Below, piece after piece: positions 60,675 through 64,000 of a stretch of 64,000 nucleotides of DNA (position 1 is the first letter of the stretch; each line of letters begins with the position of its first letter). Origin of the DNA: Candidatus Thiosymbion ectosymbiont of Catanema sp. Cochon2018. GTDB lineage: Bacteria; Pseudomonadota; Gammaproteobacteria; Chromatiales; Chromatiaceae. The stretch spans positions 1,739,714-1,803,713 of the forward strand of contig WYCW01000001.1 of assembly GCA_011392765.1 (NCBI GenBank), in the 5' to 3' direction. The notes below the pieces were generated by a model. The model saw nothing but the letters and a program-made list of their open reading frames with translations, was not told the DNA's origin and did not search any database. The translations under genes and the position numbers were made by a program.

Positions 60675-63293
60675 TCAGCTGCCCTTTCCCAACAAACCGG
60701 TACGATCACGCGCCACTATGGCCTCGTGATAGCGCTCGCGGATGAAACGCACCTCCAGATCCCAGAGGCGGTTCAGGCGTTGGTTGGGGGAAGACTCTAT
60801 GTCGTCTGCAATCCTTCTAGCCTGGGTAGCGATACTGTCAAGAGAGATTAACGACTCATTGTCAACCTTTGTAGGTTGCCGGATCTTGTTCAGACGATAC
60901 TCGATCTCCGCGAGCTTGTCTCTCACTTGTTGCTCCGTAACCACGAGCGTCACCCTGGACAACATGCTGCGTTCCAACTCGTCCAAGTCCTCCGCGATGC
61001 TGGCAAGGAGGTCCTCGTGGGGTTTGTTCTCCAATCGTTGCTCGATCTTCTGGAGATCGGCGTGCAATTTCTTGTTGGTTATCCCCGAACCCTCAAGAAG
61101 CCCCCGCAGATGGACGCAGCGTTGACGCTGACTTTCGATCGAGTTCTTCAGGAGACTCAGGTGCCAACGCAAGGTTTCGGCACGTTGCAGACGATCGTCG
61201 ATCTTTGCCACGTCCGGCACCAATTGACCCTCGAGCTCGCTACGCAGATCGAATGCGAGCGACTCCCATTGCTTGCGCAGGAAATCGATTCGATCCGGAT
61301 CCGCGACCAGCTTGCCGAACAGGTCTTCGATTTCTGTCCGCAGCCGATGGAAGCGATCCTCGAGCTGGTGGCGTTCGGCTTGAATGTCGTGGGGTTGCAG
61401 GGAGAGCGACTTGGATTCCTCTTCGGCGTCTCCTACTTCGATGGTGATACTGATGGCACCGGGTTGATAGGTGGCCCGTACCTTGACCGGCGTCCCGGGT
61501 GGTGCGTTGGAGGGAAAATCGAGGGTCCCGATGAAGTGATATCCCTCATAAAGAGGCATCCGCACCGTCGTTGCCTGATCCTTGATATAAAAGGTATGAG
61601 TATGTGCCGCATCGGACTTGGTCCCGGCCGGGAGGATCACCGCCTCTCCCTGCACTAGCCGGACCTGGATCGCGCGTGCAAGCCCACCGATATCTGCGCT
61701 CACGCCGCCCCGCAGCACCGGCCAGTCCCAGGACGACCGTACCCCCCCATCCGGATCGGCCAGAGAGAGGACGAAACGGTTCTCTTTGCTCGTCAGTGGA
61801 AGGTTCGGCAGTAAAAAGCGGCCGTCATTGCCGATTTCGATTCCGTCCTCCAGCACCTGCTCGTTGACCTCAATGCGCAGAGACCAATCGGGTTCGAGAC
61901 CGCCCTCGATGGTTCCGCTGGGTCCATGGATCGACTCCATCCGTTCGGGTACCTGGGTCGTCGGTGATACGTCCCAGTGCAGCCGGAATTCCCCCTGTTG
62001 CCCTGGTCCTGTCCGCTGGGCGAGACACCGAGCGGCGACATGGGCGGCCCCGATGGCTACGCACTCGTCTTCCCGAAAGCGCTCGATACGGGGGCGACAA
62101 CCGAATCTGGTATCAAAATGTTCGCGGAGCTTTTCCGCAACGGCAGGCGTCCGGGTGGATCCGCCGACCAGGATCAGGGCATCGAGCGCCCCGGCCTCGG
62201 CGGAAATGATCTCGTCGTCGGATCGAGAGTCGGCCCCCGGGCGTTCCCGTCCCTGGGCCAACAAGGCCCGGTCGCAGATAGCCAGGGTGGCACTCAGAAT
62301 CGGCTCGATCGCTTTCTCGTAGTCGGCGCGGCGGATCCATTCCTGGACTCGGACCTCTACGAGTCCGACTTGAAGCTCCTGCACCCACTCGGCTTCGTCC
62401 TGTTCGGAAAGCCCCATCTTGACTCGCTCGGCCTTGCTCAGAAGCTCGTGCATATAGTCCGCAAACACGATTGGAGAAACCTTGCCGTCGGCCTCGGTGC
62501 TATCGGATTTGCTATCTCTGGACTCGGCACCATCGGCCTCGGTACCGCCGGGTCCGGTACCATCGGACTCGCTATCGCCGCCGGAGTCGGTGCCATCGGG
62601 TTTGGTGAGGTCTACACCCTGCTCGTGCAGACTGGGTCGGATAAGCCGTACCAGTTGCTTGTCGAAGTCCAAGCCGCCGAGAAACGGGTCTCCGTCATAG
62701 GCCCTGCCATTGGCGCCGATACGGATGTGATTCCCCTCGCGGATACAAAGGCTGGCATCCATCGTACCCCCGCCGAGATCATAGACCAGGATGTGGGTTT
62801 CTTCCTCGCTGTGCGCGATGCGCTCCTCCTGGTGGTAGGCGATGGCCGCGGCCACGGGCTCTCGAACGATATCGAGCACCTCGAGCCCCGCCAGGTTCGC
62901 GGCCTTGCGCGTCTGCTTCAGCCGCTCCTCCGTAAAATGTGCGGGGACCGTGATGACCGCGGCGACCTCGCCGAGTGCCTCTTCGGCGTGCCCTTTGAGC
63001 TTGGCAAGAAAACGGGCGCTGATCTCGGTGGGGGTCAAGGGACCCTGCTGGAAGGGATAACGGACATTCAGGCCCATGTGACGCTTGATGAACCCATACC
63101 GATATGGAGGCTCGGCGCATTCTTTAGCGCGTTTGCCGATCAGGAAATCCCCGTTGGCCTGTTGCGCGATGACCGAGGGCATGGTCGTGCGCCCGTCGAT
63201 CTTGAGGATGCGGGGAGTGGCCCCCTCCAGATAGGCGACACAGCAGTTGGTCGTTCCCAGGTCGATTCCGATCGGCTTTTTCATTTTTTTCAT
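60675..63293 (-). CDS. Hsp70-family protein with an Asp/Ser-rich insertion and extended coiled-coil C-terminus
   Basis: 872 residues. The actin-like ATPase domain is intact: PIGIDLGTTNCCVAYLEG, VPAHFTEERLKQTRKAANLAGL, REPVAAAIAYHQEE, ILVYDLGGGTMDASL and ALILVGGSTRTPAVAEKL. An acidic, low-complexity insertion (DGTDSGGDSESDG and similar, about residues 233-268) sits inside it. A substrate-domain-like beta region follows (about 455-640), then an unusually long coiled coil to residue 872, so it is not housekeeping DnaK (about 640 residues). It starts by ATGA overlap with a J-like gene and precedes the CHAT/Clp-N gene. Confidence 0.93.
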   Translation of the reverse strand: MKKMKKPIGIDLGTTNCCVAYLEGATPRILKIDGRTTMPSVIAQQANGDFLIGKRAKECAEPPYRYGFIKRHMGLNVRYPFQQGPLTPTEISARFLAKLKGHAEEALGEVAAVITVPAHFTEERLKQTRKAANLAGLEVLDIVREPVAAAIAYHQEERIAHSEEETHILVYDLGGGTMDASLCIREGNHIRIGANGRAYDGDPFLGGLDFDKQLVRLIRPSLHEQGVDLTKPDGTDSGGDSESDGTGPGGTEADGAESRDSKSDSTEADGKVSPIVFADYMHELLSKAERVKMGLSEQDEAEWVQELQVGLVEVRVQEWIRRADYEKAIEPILSATLAICDRALLAQGRERPGADSRSDDEIISAEAGALDALILVGGSTRTPAVAEKLREHFDTRFGCRPRIERFREDECVAIGAAHVAARCLAQRTGPGQQGEFRLHWDVSPTTQVPERMESIHGPSGTIEGGLEPDWSLRIEVNEQVLEDGIEIGNDGRFLLPNLPLTSKENRFVLSLADPDGGVRSSWDWPVLRGGVSADIGGLARAIQVRLVQGEAVILPAGTKSDAAHTHTFYIKDQATTVRMPLYEGYHFIGTLDFPSNAPPGTPVKVRATYQPGAISITIEVGDAEEESKSLSLQPHDIQAERHQLEDRFHRLRTEIEDLFGKLVADPDRIDFLRKQWESLAFDLRSELEGQLVPDVAKIDDRLQRAETLRWHLSLLKNSIESQRQRCVHLRGLLEGSGITNKKLHADLQKIEQRLENKPHEDLLASIAEDLDELERSMLSRVTLVVTEQQVRDKLAEIEYRLNKIRQPTKVDNESLISLDSIATQARRIADDIESSPNQRLNRLWDLEVRFIRERYHEAIVARDRTGLLGKGS

Positions 63294-63580
63294 TTGGATC
63301 GCTCCTCATCGGGAAGCCCGAAACACAGTAGATCGAATGCCAGCCGTGCCGCCGGCTGACCCAATGCCCTCGCCGCCCGCCCCGCCTCACCTGGTCGTTC
63401 CACACGTCCGGTTTCGGGAAACGGCAGCTGCTCCTGAGCGTAGCGCTCGACTTCTTCCGCCTGGAACTGGATTTCCTGGGCGCTGGCATCGGCCCGTTGG
63501 ACGCCAAGTACCTTAAAAGGGTTGTCCTGGTGCGGATCCTCGGCGAACAATAAGGGATTTTCTATTACAAGTTTCGCCAT
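63290..63580 (-). CDS. J-domain-like protein without HPD motif
   Basis: 96 residues: DNPFKVLGVQRADASAQEIQFQAEEVERYAQEQ has the helix-I/II layout of J-like domains seen beside non-canonical Hsp70s, but the HPD tripeptide needed to stimulate Hsp70 ATPase is absent. Overlaps the Hsp70 start by four bases. Probably a dedicated partner or scaffold for that Hsp70; the assignment is moderate. Confidence 0.6.
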   Translation of the reverse strand: MAKLVIENPLLFAEDPHQDNPFKVLGVQRADASAQEIQFQAEEVERYAQEQLPFPETGRVERPGEAGRAARALGQPAARLAFDLLCFGLPDEERSK

Positions 63581-63675
63581 CTGTTTTCTCCTTCTGTTTT
63601 TCTTCCACTCAGTTTATGGACGGGAGGCAAATCGGACTTGCAGCGGAACGGAACATCCACTCTGTTTATCCTTCT

Positions 63676-64000
63676 TCACTCCCGCTCCCGTGACTGTTCG
63701 GAATCCTCTCTGGAATCAGGCTCGACAGAGTCATGATCCCCAGGATTCCCATTTTCGCGGCCGGAAGCCGTAGAGGAAAACCGACCAGTTGCCGCTCTCC
63801 CTGTGTGTGACACCAGCAGATTGATAAAAATCACAATGAATATCAGCTCGTAGATATTCGCCATGGTCGAGATGAATTTCGACATCGAAGAACGGGGTTG
63901 TATATCTCCGTATCCGGTCGTTGTGATCGTATAGGTGGCAAAATAGATGAAATCGAGGAAGGATGGCGGATGGTTTTGGTTAAACGCCTGGTTCAATCGC
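63676..64000 (-). CDS. Two-helix potassium channel (Ion_trans_2), partial at window end
   Basis: The pore region DFIYFATYTITTTGYGDIQPRS carries the K+ selectivity filter TTGYGD, followed by an inner helix ELIFIVIFINLLVSHT and an acidic cytosolic tail (RENGNPGDHDSVEPDSREDSEQSRERE in pieces). The frame is still open at the window edge, so the first helix lies beyond base 64000. It is 95 bases upstream of the J-like gene on the same strand and may be the membrane effector or sensor of the operon. Confidence 0.85.
   Translation of the reverse strand, partial: RLNQAFNQNHPPSFLDFIYFATYTITTTGYGDIQPRSSMSKFISTMANIYELIFIVIFINLLVSHTGRAATGRFSSTASGRENGNPGDHDSVEPDSREDSEQSRERE

Noticed and set aside
60675..63293. 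Housekeeping dnaK
   Set aside because: Too long (872 residues), acidic insertion in the ATPase domain, no DnaK-type EEVD-like or standard lid end, and partner genes are not grpE/dnaJ.

Overview
The window reads as chromosome of a gammaproteobacterium. The lineage call rests on gene content: GroEL, a DUF2058 (YaiL) protein, Skp/OmpH, HspQ, Mrp, Fur, FeoA-B-C, AroG-type DAHP synthase, split trp genes and a complete ybgC-tolQ-tolR-tolA-tolB-pal-cpoB set. Housekeeping genes are GC-rich. The amount of accessory DNA (palindromic repeats, decayed toxin-antitoxin loci, two caspase-like CHAT proteins, broken genes, a eukaryote-type actin) suggests a host-associated or otherwise repeat-laden lineage, perhaps a Chromatiales-like sulfur oxidiser or symbiont. 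The lineage beyond class is a guess.

Layout. 1-5.3 kb: groEL 3' end, yaiL-like gene, a decayed IS110-family copy, skp, ydcH, an MBL hydrolase. 5.3-7.3 kb: an AT-rich island with a eukaryotic-type actin gene, a transposase stump and a retropepsin-like protease. 7.4-16.2 kb: the tol-pal cluster on the minus strand, with an AAA ATPase plus PD-(D/E)XK-like gene pair inserted between tolA and tolB, and repeats between tolA/tolR and tolR/tolQ. 16.2-25.6 kb: repeat chains around a broken DUF262/AAA pair and a broken TA locus, then HDAC-hspQ-mrp, an outer-membrane protein and a CopD-like protein. 25.7-37.7 kb: trpE, an intact IS110-family element, a CHAT-STAND-TPR protein, another broken TA locus, and trpG-[Rpn nuclease]-trpD-trpC. 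38-44 kb: a tRNA-Arg stub joined to an ImmA/IrrE protease pair, a rearranged feo locus (the FeoB GTPase domain is missing), and a GxxExxY cassette. 44-51.5 kb: a nitrate/sulfonate/taurine-type ABC transporter, ATPase genes (one split by an in-frame amber codon) and a PIN-domain TA pair. 51.5-56.5 kb: HEPN protein, decayed DUF2325 and porin fragments, fur, cupin, aroG, repeats. 57-64 kb: a minus-strand operon of ion channel, J-like protein, Hsp70, CHAT/Clp-N protein and a Cys-rich protein, facing a plus-strand HTH protein.

The strongest leads are: (1) the actin gene, colinear with eukaryotic actin but with a shortened DNase-I loop and replacements at K18, Q137, D154 and G302; (2) the Hsp70 / J-like / CHAT-Clp-N / ion-channel operon, which looks like a chaperone-coupled caspase-like conflict system; (3) the repeat families: a MITE with 16-bp inverted ends and 10-bp target duplications at three sites, and a CTAG-bounded element whose fixed ends carry four interchangeable interiors. 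Several protein genes end in, or begin beside, these repeats, so they appear to be the main force breaking genes here.
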